Shown: piece by piece, positions 49,201 to 60,082 of the stretch
Position numbering within the stretch: the stretch's first letter is position 1
How the letters are laid out: every line of letters begins with the position of its first letter
From: Mycolicibacterium psychrotolerans
Lineage (GTDB): Bacteria > Actinomycetota > Actinomycetes > Mycobacteriales > Mycobacteriaceae
Assembly (NCBI RefSeq): GCF_010729305.1
Contig: NZ_AP022574.1
Location: 2,046,001-2,110,000 of the forward strand
Direction: 5' to 3'
DNA length: 64,000 nucleotides
Made by a program: the position numbers and the translations under genes
Notes under the pieces: model-generated
Seen by the model: only the letters and a program-made list of their open reading frames with translations
Database searches by the model: none
What the model was told of the DNA's origin: nothing

Positions 49201-50120
49201 GTGGTGGACCTTTCGGGATCGGGTTGGGGAGCGGGTTGGGCCGGGCGGGCCGGCGCCGGGGTGGGACGCAGGAACAGGGCGAGGACGACGGCGAGGTAGG
49301 CCAGCCAGCTGACCAGCTGGAGCACGGTCGGCGTCGGGCTGACGTTGAAGACGCCCTGGATGACTTCGCCGTACCAGGAGGACCAGTTGAACCAGGTGGT
49401 GAGGTCGAAGGCCTTGGTGGCCAGGCCGGGGAGCCAGCCGACCGTCTGCAGCGCGCCGATGCCGTAGGAGAGGATGCCGGCGGCGACGACGATCAGGAAG
49501 ACGCCGGTGTAGGTAAAGAATTTGGCGAGGTTGATGCTGAGCGCGCCGCGGTACATGCCGTAGGCGATGACCCCGGCGATCAGCACGCCGGCGACGAGTC
49601 CGACCAGCGGCCAGTTCGTCGTCGCCTCGGCGTATCCGACCATGAACAGCGCGGTCTCCACGCCTTCGCGGCCGACCGCGAAGAACGCCAGCAGCGCGAC
49701 GGCCAGCGGGCCGGTCTCCAGTGCCCGGGCCATGTCGCTGCGCAGTTCGCCGGACATGCCTGCAGCGGCTCTGCGCATCCAGAGCACCATGGTGGTGACG
49801 ATGACGACGGCGATCAGGGAGGCCACCCCGGCGATGGCTTCGGCGGCCAGCCCGGTGATGGTGTTCTCGCCGAACTGGATGACCAGGAACACGGTCAGCG
49901 TCACCGCGACCGCGGCGCCCACGCCCAGCCACACCCATTTCAGCGCGTCGCGGCGCTCCGACTTGACCAGGAAGGCGACCAGAATGGACACCACGATGGC
50001 CGCTTCCAGGCCTTCGCGCAGGCCGATCAGGCCGCTGCCGAACAGCTGGGAGCTGAGGTTGGGCGATGCCGCCAGGGTGGTCGAGGACATGCTGACCGGC
50101 AGGTCGGTGATGATGCTCAT
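49197..50120 (-). CDS. efeU: ferrous iron permease EfeU (FTR1 family)
   Basis: This 307-aa polytopic protein has seven predicted helices. The two FTR1 iron-path motifs are GLREGLEAAI (REGLE) and VGREGVETALF (REGVE). It is the first gene of efeUOB, with 4-nt overlap to efeO. ATG at 50120 has GAGGA upstream. An imperfect iron-box-like palindrome at 50166-50190 suggests repression by IdeR when iron is sufficient. Confidence 0.94.
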   Translation of the reverse strand: MSIITDLPVSMSSTTLAASPNLSSQLFGSGLIGLREGLEAAIVVSILVAFLVKSERRDALKWVWLGVGAAVAVTLTVFLVIQFGENTITGLAAEAIAGVASLIAVVIVTTMVLWMRRAAAGMSGELRSDMARALETGPLAVALLAFFAVGREGVETALFMVGYAEATTNWPLVGLVAGVLIAGVIAYGMYRGALSINLAKFFTYTGVFLIVVAAGILSYGIGALQTVGWLPGLATKAFDLTTWFNWSSWYGEVIQGVFNVSPTPTVLQLVSWLAYLAVVLALFLRPTPAPARPAQPAPQPDPERSTT

Positions 50121-50190
50121 CGAATCGTCCTCGCTACGTCTGTGGCACCTAGCCTTGCCTAAGCAAAGCAAGGTGTGGCTCACCTTGCTT
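50121..50190 (-). promoter_or_regulatory. efeUOB upstream region with iron-box-like palindrome
   Basis: AAGCAAGGTG (50166-50175) and CACCTTGCTT (50181-50190) are a perfect 10-bp inverted repeat with a 5-nt spacer. The core AGGTGTGGCTCACCT matches 12 of 19 positions of the IdeR consensus. Directly downstream, the reverse strand has TTAGGCAAGGCTA, which matches the left part of a second box. Two adjacent boxes are usual for IdeR-controlled promoters. Binding is inferred. Confidence 0.6.
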
Positions 50191-50298
50191 GGCGTTGCGT
50201 TAAGTGAATGTACACCGCCCCTGCGCGGCCCGGGATGAGTCTTAAGTCCTTTGGTGCGTGGCAGCATGGCTAGGAACCAGAGTGGGTTGAGGAGTCCG

Positions 50299-52406
<2,108 letters not shown>

Positions 52407-52409
52407 CCT

Positions 52410-53087
52410 GTGCCCGAAGCGAAACGGCCCGATCCCCGGCGGCGCACGTCCCGGCCCGGTAAGCCGGGTAAGCCGGGCGACGCCGGGCGGGCCAAGCCGC
52501 GCGGCACATCGGTCCGGCGCGAGCGCACACCCGCCGAACTGCCCGCGCCGGCACCCGACGCCGGTCAGGAGCTCGAGCTGCATCCGGCGGGGACGTCGAT
52601 CCGCGAGTCGATCGCGGCGTCGATGGAGGCGGCAGCCGATCAGCGGTTCGGGTCGACGGCGCGGCGCGCGGCCATCCTGGCGGCGGTGGTGTGTGTGCTG
52701 ACGCTGACGATCGCGGGTCCGGTGCGCACCTACTTCGGGCAGCGCACCGAGATGAAGCAGCTTCAGGCGTCGGAGGCCCAATTGCGGGACCAGATCGCCG
52801 ATCTCGAGGCGCAGAAGGCCAAGCTGGCCGACCCGGTGTTCATCGCGGCCCAGGCGCGGGAGCGGCTGGGCTTCGTGATGCCGGGGGAGATTCCTTACCA
52901 GGTGCAACTGCCGCCCGGGGCGACGCAGCCCGGCACGGCGCCGGAGGGTCAGGCACCGGTCGCCGGCACCGACCCCTGGTACACCGCCCTGTGGCACACC
53001 ATCGCCGATGCGCCGCACGGTCTTTCGCCGACAGCGCCGCCGGCTGCGCCGCCCGCGCCACCACCACCTCCGCCGCCCGGTGGTTGA
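52410..53087 (+). CDS. septum formation initiator (FtsB/DivIC family)
   Basis: This 225-aa bitopic membrane protein has a long basic Pro-rich cytoplasmic region (1-80), one transmembrane helix (about 88-105), a coiled coil (TEMKQLQASEAQLRDQIADLEAQKAKLAD), and the conserved FIAAQARERLGFVMPGE. A Pro-rich tail follows. This is the FtsB/DivIC layout for divisome assembly, and eno-ftsB is a conserved neighbourhood. The GTG start is 3 nt after the eno stop. Confidence 0.88.
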   Translation: MPEAKRPDPRRRTSRPGKPGKPGDAGRAKPRGTSVRRERTPAELPAPAPDAGQELELHPAGTSIRESIAASMEAAADQRFGSTARRAAILAAVVCVLTLTIAGPVRTYFGQRTEMKQLQASEAQLRDQIADLEAQKAKLADPVFIAAQARERLGFVMPGEIPYQVQLPPGATQPGTAPEGQAPVAGTDPWYTALWHTIADAPHGLSPTAPPAAPPAPPPPPPPGG

Positions 53088-53574
53088 GCCCGAGGATCTC
53101 GAGATCGTCGCGCGGCAGTTGGGCCGGGAGCCGCGCGGCGTGCTCGAGATCGCCTACCGCTGCCCCGGCGGCGATCCCGCCGTGGTGAAGACGGCGCCGA
53201 AACTGCCGGACGGCACGCCGTTTCCGACGCTGTACTACCTCACCCATCCGGTGCTGACGGCCGCGGCCAGTCGGCTCGAGTCCTCAGGACTGATGCGGGA
53301 GATGACGGAGCGGCTGGAGCGCGATCCCGAGCTGGCGGCCGCCTACCGGCAGGCCCACGAGTCGTATCTGGCCGAGCGCGACGCGATCGAATCCCTGCAC
53401 ACCACGTTCTCCGGCGGCGGCATGCCCGACCGGGTCAAGTGCCTGCACGTGGTGATCGCGCATGCGTTGGCGAAAGGCCCGGGCGTCAACCCGTTCGGTG
53501 ACGAGGCGTTGGCGATTCTGGCGACCGAGCCGGCGATGGCCGGCATTCTCGATCCGGAGGTGTGGACGACGTGA
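53080..53574 (+). CDS. DUF501 family protein
   Basis: This 164-aa protein matches the DUF501 family: GREPRGVLEIAYRCPGGDPAVVKTAPKLPDGTPFPTLYYLTHP, and SGGGMPDRVKCLHVVIAHALAKGPGVNPFGDEAL, with conserved Cys and His residues. Function is unknown. It lies between ftsB and ppx2 as in nearly all actinobacteria, and overlaps the former by 8 nt and the latter by 4 nt, so it is translated from one message. Confidence 0.9.
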   Translation: MVEPEDLEIVARQLGREPRGVLEIAYRCPGGDPAVVKTAPKLPDGTPFPTLYYLTHPVLTAAASRLESSGLMREMTERLERDPELAAAYRQAHESYLAERDAIESLHTTFSGGGMPDRVKCLHVVIAHALAKGPGVNPFGDEALAILATEPAMAGILDPEVWTT

Positions 53575-54506
53575 GAGTGGCCGCCGTGGACTGCGGGACC
53601 AATTCGATCCGGCTGCTGATCGCCGATGTCGCCGAGGGCCGGCTGGTCGACGTGCATCGCGAGATGCGGATCGTGCGCCTGGGCCAGGGGGTGGACGCGA
53701 CCGGGGAATTCGCTCCCGACGCGCTGGCCCGGACCCGCGCGGCGCTGAGCGCCTATGCGGTGTTGATGCTCGACCACGAGGTGACAGCCGTGCGGATGGT
53801 CGCGACGTCCGCGGCGCGCGACGTCATCAACCGCGACGAGTTCTTCGCGATGACCTCCGAGGTGCTCGGCGCGGTGGTGCCGGGCGCGGTCGCCGAGGTC
53901 ATCACCGGTGCGCAGGAGGCGGAGCTCTCGTTCCGCGGGGCCGTGGGTGAATTGGACTCGGCGAGTGCACCTTTCGTGGTCGTCGACCTCGGCGGAGGCT
54001 CGACCGAGGTGGTGCTCGGCTCAGGTGACGTCACATCGTCGTTTTCCGCGGACATCGGCTGTGTGCGCCTGACCGAACGCTGCCTGCACTCCGATCCGCC
54101 CACTGCCGACGAGATCGCCGCCGCGCGCGCCGTGGTGCGCGATGCGCTCGGCGAAGCACTGCGGGTGGTGCCGGTCGAGCAGGCCCACACGTGGGTCGGG
54201 GTGGCGGGCACGATGACCACGCTGGCCGCCTTGGCGCGCCGGATGACGACCTACGATTCCGACGCGATCCACTTGTCGTCGGTCGGCTTCGACGAGCTGC
54301 TGCCCGTGTGCGCCGACCTGCTGGCGATGACGCGTGCGCAGCGCGCGGTGCTGGGCCCCATGCACGAGGGCCGCGTCGACGTCATCGGCGGTGGCGCGCT
54401 GATCGTGCAGGAGTTGGCGGAGATGCTGGGACAGCGCGCCGGGATCGACACGCTGGTGGTCAGCGAGCACGACATCCTCGACGGGATCGCGCTGTCGATC
54501 GTGTGA
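53571..54506 (+). CDS. ppx2: exopolyphosphatase / guanosine pentaphosphatase Ppx2
   Basis: This 311-aa member of the Ppx/GppA family has the sugar-kinase-like fold: VAAVDCGTNSIRLLIADV (phosphate 1), VVVDLGGGSTEVVLG (phosphate 2) and GVAGTMTTLAAL. It corresponds to Rv1026 of M. tuberculosis. It hydrolyses polyphosphate or pppGpp depending on the paralogue. GTG at 53571 is chosen because it overlaps the DUF501 stop as GTGA and gives the conserved N-terminus; an upstream in-frame GTG (53562) is possible. Confidence 0.92.
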   Translation: MRVAAVDCGTNSIRLLIADVAEGRLVDVHREMRIVRLGQGVDATGEFAPDALARTRAALSAYAVLMLDHEVTAVRMVATSAARDVINRDEFFAMTSEVLGAVVPGAVAEVITGAQEAELSFRGAVGELDSASAPFVVVDLGGGSTEVVLGSGDVTSSFSADIGCVRLTERCLHSDPPTADEIAAARAVVRDALGEALRVVPVEQAHTWVGVAGTMTTLAALARRMTTYDSDAIHLSSVGFDELLPVCADLLAMTRAQRAVLGPMHEGRVDVIGGGALIVQELAEMLGQRAGIDTLVVSEHDILDGIALSIV

Positions 54507-54510
54507 CGGC

Positions 54511-54978
54511 TCAGTGGCTGGCCGCCCGCCGCATCCGCGGCCTGCGCTTGGTGGGGTCATGCTGCCCGGCGAGGGTCACCGCGAGCAGCACCATCACGGC
54601 GCCCAGGCCCGCATGCAGCCAGTTGTCGGCACCGTTGAGCGGCAGCACGTGGGCGTCGCTGCCGCGCTCGACGAGCAGGCCGTAGAGCCACAGCGCGAGG
54701 TAGAGCAGCCCGCCGACCAGGAGATAGGCGCGTGCTGCGGCATAGGTGCGGGCGCCCGCGAACCCGGCGACGCCGACCACGATGTGCACGACGTTGAGCA
54801 GGGCCGACACCGCGAAGGTGCCGAACAGGAGCGCGCCGGGGCGTTGACCGGCCCAGCTGAGCTGATCGACGCCGGAGGTCGCCCCGGGGACGAAGCCCAG
54901 CACACCGATCAGCGTCAGCGCGACGGCGACGATCAGCGCGGCACCCTGGACCGCCATGTATTTCGGGGCGTTGGCCAT
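54511..54978 (-). CDS. DUF4383 membrane protein
   Basis: This 155-aa protein has four predicted helices and the DUF4383 pattern (NVVHIVVGVAGFAGART, NGADNWLHAGLGAVMVLLAVTLA). A basic C-terminal tail follows. Function is unknown; homologues are common in stress-responsive actinobacterial loci. ATG at 54978 is preceded by GGGAGACGGG, a plausible ribosome site. It is convergent with ppx2. Confidence 0.82.
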   Translation of the reverse strand: MANAPKYMAVQGAALIVAVALTLIGVLGFVPGATSGVDQLSWAGQRPGALLFGTFAVSALLNVVHIVVGVAGFAGARTYAAARAYLLVGGLLYLALWLYGLLVERGSDAHVLPLNGADNWLHAGLGAVMVLLAVTLAGQHDPTKRRPRMRRAASH

Positions 54979-55062
54979 CCCGTCTCCCTTCACGTCGTCT
55001 TTATTGACGTGCGTGCTGGAGAGGTACCCATCGCGGCGCCCGGATAACACCCGGGCGGGCCC

Positions 55063-56934
55063 TCAGGGCCGCAGGATCGGGGCGAGCTTGTCGAGCACGG
55101 TCGGGTCCTCGATGGTCGAGGGCACGGGTTCGTCGCGGCCGGTTGCCAGCCCGCGCATGGTCTTGCGCAGGATCTTGCCCGACCGGGTCTTGGGCAGGGC
55201 GGGCACGACGTCGACGAGCCGGAACGCCGCCACCGCACCGATCTCGTCGCGCACCAGCTGGATCAGCTCGTCGGCCAGCCCCTCGGTCGACGCGCCTGTC
55301 TTGACCACCACCAGCCCGCGCGGCGCCTGACCTTTGATCTCGTCGGGCACCCCGATCACCGCGCATTCGGCGACGGCCGGGTGGGTGGCCAGCACCTCCT
55401 CGATCGAGCCGGTGGACAGCCGGTGCCCGGCGACGTTGATGACGTCGTCGATGCGGCCCATCACGAACAGGTAGCCGTCCTCGTCGAAGTGGCCGCCGTC
55501 TCCGGTGAGGTAGTAGCCGGGGTGCTCCATCAGATAGGACGCCTCGTAGCGGGCGTCGGCGTTCCACAGCGTCGGCAGCGTGCCCGGGGGCAGCGGCAGC
55601 CGGATGCAGATGGCGCCCTCCTGGCCGGGGCCGCAGCCGTAGCCGTCCTCGTGCAGGATGCGGACGTCATAGCCGGGCATCGGCACCGTCGGCGACCCCG
55701 CCTTGATCGGAAGGGGTTCGGCGCCCACCGGATTGGCGGCGATCGCCCAGCCGGTCTCGGTCTGCCACCAATGGTCGATCACGGGGACGCCGAGCTTGTC
55801 CGACGCCCAGTGGTAGGTGTCCGGGTCGAGGCGCTCGCCGGCGAGGAACAGGTATTTCAGCGACGAGCGGTCGTAGTCGGCCAGGTACTTGCCCTCGGGG
55901 TCCTCCTTGCGGATGGCCCGGATCGCCGTCGGCGCGGTGAACAGTGCCTTGACGCCGTGCTCGGAGATCACCCGCCAGAACGCGCCCGGGTCCGGGGTGC
56001 CGACGGGCTTGCCTTCGTAGAGCACCGTCGTCGCGCCGAGAAGCAGCGGCGCGTAGACGATGTAGGAGTGGCCGACCACCCAGCCCACGTCGGAGGCGGC
56101 CCAGAACACCTCGCCGGGGGCGATGTCGTAGATATGCCGCATGCTCCACAGCAGCGCGACGGCGTGTCCGCCGTTGTCGCGCACGATGCCCTTGGGCTTG
56201 CCGGTGGTCCCGGAGGTGTAGAGCACATACAGCGGGTCGGTCGCGGCGACCGGAACGGGGTCGACGGGGCCGGCCGTGGCCATCACGTCGGACCAGTCCA
56301 GATCGCGGCCCTCGACGAGCTCGCAGCGGTGCCGATCCCGTTGCACCACAACGCAATGGCGCGGGGGATGGCTCGTCATGCCGATCGCGGCGTCGAGCAT
56401 CGGCTTGTACTCGACGACGCGCGCGGGTTCGATGCCGCAGGACGCGGAGACGATCACGGTCGGCTGCACGTCGTCGATGCGGACGGCCAGTTCGTGCGGT
56501 GCGAACCCGCCGAAGACGACCGAGTGCACGGCTCCGAGCCGGGCGCAGGCCAGCATCGCGATCACGGCCTCGGGAATCATCGGCATGTAGATGACCACCC
56601 GGTCGCCCTTGTCGACGCCGAGGGCGCGCAGGGCGCCTGCGAAGCGTGCGGTCTCGTCGAGCAGTTCGCGGTAGGTGTAGGTGCGCTTGGTGTCGGTGAC
56701 CGCGGAGTCGTAGATCAGCGCGGGCTGCTCGCCCCGGCCCGACTCGACGTGGCGGTCCAGCGCGTTGGCGCAGGTGTTGAGTTCGGCGTCGGGGTACCAG
56801 CGGTAGAACGGCGGGTGACTGTCGTCGAGGATGCGCTGCGGCGCTCGTGACCAGGTCACGGCGGTGGCGGCGTCGGCCCAGAAGGCCTCGGGGTCGGTGA
56901 TGCTGGTGTCGAAGAGGTCGCGATACCCGGGCAT
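55063..56934 (-). CDS. prpE: propionyl-CoA/acetyl-CoA synthetase (PrpE-like)
   Basis: This 623-aa ANL enzyme activates a short-chain acid with ATP and CoA. The P-loop is YTSGTTGKPKGIVRDNGGH, then WWQTETGWAI, the hinge GRIDDVINVAGHRLSTGSIEE and the C-terminal PKTRSGKILRK, whose Lys is the usual acetylation site. RDNGGHAVALLWSM favours propionyl-CoA synthetase over acetyl-CoA synthetase. TACGGT (reverse, 56946-56941) ends 6 nt before the ATG, so the transcript should start at the A. It is a plausible substrate of Pat encoded at 2722-3720. Confidence 0.92.
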   Translation of the reverse strand: MPGYRDLFDTSITDPEAFWADAATAVTWSRAPQRILDDSHPPFYRWYPDAELNTCANALDRHVESGRGEQPALIYDSAVTDTKRTYTYRELLDETARFAGALRALGVDKGDRVVIYMPMIPEAVIAMLACARLGAVHSVVFGGFAPHELAVRIDDVQPTVIVSASCGIEPARVVEYKPMLDAAIGMTSHPPRHCVVVQRDRHRCELVEGRDLDWSDVMATAGPVDPVPVAATDPLYVLYTSGTTGKPKGIVRDNGGHAVALLWSMRHIYDIAPGEVFWAASDVGWVVGHSYIVYAPLLLGATTVLYEGKPVGTPDPGAFWRVISEHGVKALFTAPTAIRAIRKEDPEGKYLADYDRSSLKYLFLAGERLDPDTYHWASDKLGVPVIDHWWQTETGWAIAANPVGAEPLPIKAGSPTVPMPGYDVRILHEDGYGCGPGQEGAICIRLPLPPGTLPTLWNADARYEASYLMEHPGYYLTGDGGHFDEDGYLFVMGRIDDVINVAGHRLSTGSIEEVLATHPAVAECAVIGVPDEIKGQAPRGLVVVKTGASTEGLADELIQLVRDEIGAVAAFRLVDVVPALPKTRSGKILRKTMRGLATGRDEPVPSTIEDPTVLDKLAPILRP

Positions 56935-56971
56935 ATCAGCACCGTAAACCCTTCCAGTTAGTCTCAGAGGC
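56935..56971. promoter_or_regulatory. divergent prpE / hydrolase promoter region
   Basis: The 37-bp gap holds TACGGT for prpE (reverse, 56946-56941, 6 nt from its ATG) and TAGTCT for the hydrolase (56959-56964, 7 nt from its ATG). Both predict leaderless transcripts. The two hexamers do not overlap here. Confidence 0.55.
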
Positions 56972-57844
56972 ATGACGAACCAACCCCCGCCGATCGGAGG
57001 GGTCCGCCGAAGCCATGTGACTGCCCGAGGGGTGCGTTTCCACGTCACCGAGGCCGGGCCCGAGGACGGCAGGCCGGTGCTCGCCCTGCACGGCTGGCCG
57101 CAGCACCACTGGGCCTACCGCGACCTGCTGGCAGACCCTCCGCCGGGTCTGCGGATCATCGCCCCGGACCTGCCCGGTTACGGCTGGTCGGGCCCGGCGC
57201 CGCACAAGTGGGCCAAAGAGGATGTGGTCAGCGATCTCGTGGCGTTGAAGGACGCCATGGGTCTGGAGCGCGTGCTGCTCGTCGGCCATGACTGGGGCGG
57301 TTACATCGGGCATCTGCTGGCCTTGCGGGTGCCCGAGCGGATCGACGGCTACCTGGCGCTCAACATCGCGCACCCGTGGGTATCGGCCAAGACGCTGGCT
57401 CCGCACCTGTGGCGGTTCCTGCTCTACCAGCCGTTCGTGGCGTCCATCGGGGTGCCGCTGCAGCGCTACACGTCGTACCTGGAGCGCGTGATCTTCGGTG
57501 TGGCCGCGCCGAACATCGACCGCCAGACGGCCCGGGTGTACGCCGACGCGTTCCGCGATCCGATGGTCGCGCGCACCGCACGCGACACCTACCGCACGTT
57601 TCTGCTCCGCGAGGTACGTGACGGCGCCCGCAACCCGGAGCGGCGTCGGTCCACGGTGCTGACGCGGGCATTGTTCGGCAGGAATGACACCGGCATCCAC
57701 CCGTCGTTGGCCGCGGCCGAGACGGCCCGCGCCGACGACTACACGCTGGAGTTGGTGGACGGGGGACACTTCATCCTCGACGAGCAGCCGGACGTGGTGC
57801 GCGCCAAGCTGATCCAGCTCGTGAACGAGGTGCCTGCGCGATAG
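56972..57844 (+). CDS. alpha/beta hydrolase, epoxide-hydrolase-like
   Basis: This 290-aa protein has the oxyanion motif HGWPQHHWAYRD, the nucleophile elbow VGHDWGGYIGH (Asp nucleophile) and the C-terminal catalytic His in GGHFILDEQP. A nucleophilic Asp places it with epoxide hydrolases and haloalkane dehalogenases. The HGWP motif favours epoxide hydrolase. The substrate is unknown. It is divergent from prpE with its own leaderless promoter. Confidence 0.85.
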   Translation: MTNQPPPIGGVRRSHVTARGVRFHVTEAGPEDGRPVLALHGWPQHHWAYRDLLADPPPGLRIIAPDLPGYGWSGPAPHKWAKEDVVSDLVALKDAMGLERVLLVGHDWGGYIGHLLALRVPERIDGYLALNIAHPWVSAKTLAPHLWRFLLYQPFVASIGVPLQRYTSYLERVIFGVAAPNIDRQTARVYADAFRDPMVARTARDTYRTFLLREVRDGARNPERRRSTVLTRALFGRNDTGIHPSLAAAETARADDYTLELVDGGHFILDEQPDVVRAKLIQLVNEVPAR

Positions 57845-57846
57845 CG

Positions 57847-58074
57847 TCAGCGGCCGACCAGGCCCGCTGCGCGGGCGCGGGCGACGGTGTCCTCCCACGC
57901 GCATTCGCCCGCGGCCAGGACGACGAGCGCGGTGAGCAGAGCCAGCGTGGACACAATCCACGACAGCACGGGAGAGGCCGAGCCCGGGGTGGCCAGCAGC
58001 ATCACCGCCAGACTCGCGGGCAGCGCGAGGACGGCTGCGCACCCGAGCAGTCGAGTGTCGATGGTGGGAGACAT
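57847..58074 (-). CDS. small membrane protein (75 aa)
   Basis: The protein has two predicted helices (about residues 10-30 and 36-56) and a short polar C-terminus (ECAWEDTVARARAAGLVGR). It lies 2 bp from the convergent hydrolase stop and 55 bp from the PRC-barrel gene. I recognise no family. The coding assignment rests on the open frame, ATG start and plausible two-helix layout. Confidence 0.5.
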   Translation of the reverse strand: MSPTIDTRLLGCAAVLALPASLAVMLLATPGSASPVLSWIVSTLALLTALVVLAAGECAWEDTVARARAAGLVGR

Positions 58075-58129
58075 GCTTCAACGGTGCGGCGCCGAGCTAA
58101 GAGGTTGCTCACCGGTGCCTGTGGAAAGG

Positions 58130-58480
58130 CTATGAGAATCTCGGGTCACTGCGCAGCACGGGGGAGTACCCGACTGCGCCGCCACGCAGCCGTACCTCTT
58201 TGCCCTCGATCCGGTCGACGTCGCTCCAGAGCGACAGGAACGTTCCGCGGTGCCGGAACCGCAGCAGAGCGGCCAGCAGGCTGGGCTGCTGGACGTTGGA
58301 GCGCTCGTAGCCCAGGAACGACGACGACGTACGCGGACTGACGATCAGTCCGAACACCTCGGGCATCGCGGGATGGTCGTTCGGATCACCGCCGATGCAG
58401 AGTCGGACGTCGATGACGGTGCCCAGCCGTGCGCCGTCGGCGGCGCGGACCGTCGAACCGAGGAGTTCACTGAGCTGCAC
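58130..58480 (-). CDS. PRC-barrel domain protein, second of a pair
   Basis: This 116-aa protein begins VQLSELLGSTVRAADGARLGTVIDVRL, a PRC-barrel opening, and continues with FGLIVSPRTSSSFLGYERS and the closing LSLWSDVDRIEGKEVRLRGGAVGY. The GTG start lies 14 bp inside the end of the upstream PRC-barrel gene. It is the last gene of an overlapping operon with a variant NRAMP transporter. PRC-barrels often bind RNA-processing, photosynthetic or ion-transport partners; here a cytoplasmic regulator of the transporter is plausible. Confidence 0.75.
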   Translation of the reverse strand: MQLSELLGSTVRAADGARLGTVIDVRLCIGGDPNDHPAMPEVFGLIVSPRTSSSFLGYERSNVQQPSLLAALLRFRHRGTFLSLWSDVDRIEGKEVRLRGGAVGYSPVLRSDPRFS

Positions 58481-58856
58481 GTCGGCCCCCCGGAATGCGG
58501 GCGATGACGTGGTCGCGCAGCCAGCGCTCGACCCACAGGTTGTCCAGCGTCTCGGGATGGGCGTCGATATGCAGCACGGTGCCCACGGCGCTGACCAGCC
58601 GCCACGGGATCGCCTCCAACCGCGACCGCGGGGGTTGCCCACCCAGGATTCGCGTCGCCAGCACCTGTCCGGTCAGGATCGCCGTGACGCGCGCCGCCGT
58701 CCGGCCGTCCGTGGCGTCGACCTCGAGGTCGTCGACGATGCCGACCGGGGCATCGTCGGTGCCGAGCAGCTGACGGTCCAGCAGGTGCAGCCGTGCGTCG
58801 ACGAGAAGCCCGCCCGACCTCGGCGCTTCCGGGAGAGGGCTGCGCGGCCGGCTCAC
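58467..58856 (-). CDS. PRC-barrel-like protein, first of a pair
   Basis: This 129-aa protein contains DARLHLLDRQLLGTDDAPVGIVDDLEVDA, a PRC-barrel-type opening, and a second part IPWRLVSAVGTVLHIDAHPETLDNLWVERWLRDHVIARIPG. The ATG overlaps the NRAMP-gene stop by 4 nt (ATGA), and its end overlaps the next PRC-barrel gene by 14 bp. Translation of all three is therefore coupled. The specific function is unknown; a role in gating or assembling the transporter is inferred from the coupling. Confidence 0.75.
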   Translation of the reverse strand: MSRPRSPLPEAPRSGGLLVDARLHLLDRQLLGTDDAPVGIVDDLEVDATDGRTAARVTAILTGQVLATRILGGQPPRSRLEAIPWRLVSAVGTVLHIDAHPETLDNLWVERWLRDHVIARIPGGRRAAQ

Positions 58857-60082
58857 TGGCCCGCTCCGGTGACGACCATGAGAGGAATCGCGGCCAGGGC
58901 TGCAGCGAGGATGATCACGAGATAGACCGACGCCGCGATGTTGAGCGCAGCGCCGTTGGTTCGATGACCCATGTAGCCCGGATCATTCGCGACGATCAGG
59001 ATCGGCAGATACGTCAGCGGCAGCGCGATCGCGGAGAACACCACCGAGTACTCGGTGACCATGATCGGGTCGACACCGGTGAAAAGGACTGCCGCACAGG
59101 AAATGAGAGCGACGATGAGCACCGCATGAAAACGGGCGGCGTCGGCGGGCCTGCGGAATTTCCCCCACGCCCACCCGAAGTACTGAGCCAGCGTGTAGCC
59201 CGACGACAGCGTCGTCTCCAGCGCGGCGCCGAACGTCGCCGCCACGATGCCGACGATGGCGAACGCCAGTAGAAGCTTCCCGCCGGCGGCCACCACCGGC
59301 AGGACGATCTGCGACAGCGACGTCACCTCTATCTGCGCCGGCAGCAGCACGACTGTCGCGCACCCGGCGATCGCGAGTGAGAGCACCCCGCCCAGAGGGA
59401 ATCCGACCAGTACGTTGAGCCGCGACCTGCCGAGATCACTGACCGTCCACCGCTCCTCCACGGCTCCGGAGGAGAAGAAGAACACCTCGTAGGGCGTCAT
59501 CGCCGCGCCGAACAACGCGACCGCGTAGTACCAGTAGGTCGCTGCCGACTCATTCTCCGGGATCACGGGAGCGAGCATCTGGTGGGAGAGATCGGCCCAA
59601 CCCGGTTGCAGCGCAAAGAGGCTCACGGCGAAGACGGTCAGGCACAACCCGAGCAGGCCGGTGACGTTCTCCATGATCGAGAAGCGGACCCGCCAGATCA
59701 CCAGCCAGACCGCGAACGCGGCGACCGGCACCCACAGCAGCGGTCCCACGTCGGAGGCCAACTGCAAAGCCAATGCGACGCCGCCGATCTCGGCGGTGAC
59801 GGTCATCAGGTTGATGAAGAACGAGGCGCTCAGGTTCAGCGCCGCCACGCGCGGTCCCAGACGCTCCCGGATGATCTCGAACGTCGCTCGTCCGCTGACC
59901 GCCGCCACGCGGCCGGCCATCTGCGCGAAGAGGCAGATGCCGACCACGCCCACCGGGACGACCCAGGCAAGCGCGAGGCCGAAGCGGGACCCGACAAGCG
60001 CGTTGGTCACCAGGTCACCGATGTCGAGGAAGCCACCGATTGCGGTGAGGATGCCGAGTGCGACTGCAAAGATGTTGCGCAT
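58853..60082 (-). CDS. NRAMP-family transporter with non-canonical metal site
   Basis: This 409-aa protein has about eleven helices and an NRAMP/APC fold. In helix 1 the canonical DPGN is replaced by LDIGDLV (Asp20-Ile-Gly-Asp23). In helix 6 the canonical MPH is replaced by MTPYEVFF (Thr196-Pro-Tyr198-Glu199), so the metal-selecting Met and the His are missing. This pattern is unlike Mn/Fe NRAMPs and resembles NRAMP-related magnesium transporters in lacking the Met. A hard cation such as Mg2+ is a reasonable guess. It is coupled to two downstream PRC-barrel genes and overlaps the upstream gene by 1 nt. Confidence 0.85.
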   Translation of the reverse strand: MRNIFAVALGILTAIGGFLDIGDLVTNALVGSRFGLALAWVVPVGVVGICLFAQMAGRVAAVSGRATFEIIRERLGPRVAALNLSASFFINLMTVTAEIGGVALALQLASDVGPLLWVPVAAFAVWLVIWRVRFSIMENVTGLLGLCLTVFAVSLFALQPGWADLSHQMLAPVIPENESAATYWYYAVALFGAAMTPYEVFFFSSGAVEERWTVSDLGRSRLNVLVGFPLGGVLSLAIAGCATVVLLPAQIEVTSLSQIVLPVVAAGGKLLLAFAIVGIVAATFGAALETTLSSGYTLAQYFGWAWGKFRRPADAARFHAVLIVALISCAAVLFTGVDPIMVTEYSVVFSAIALPLTYLPILIVANDPGYMGHRTNGAALNIAASVYLVIILAAALAAIPLMVVTGAGQ

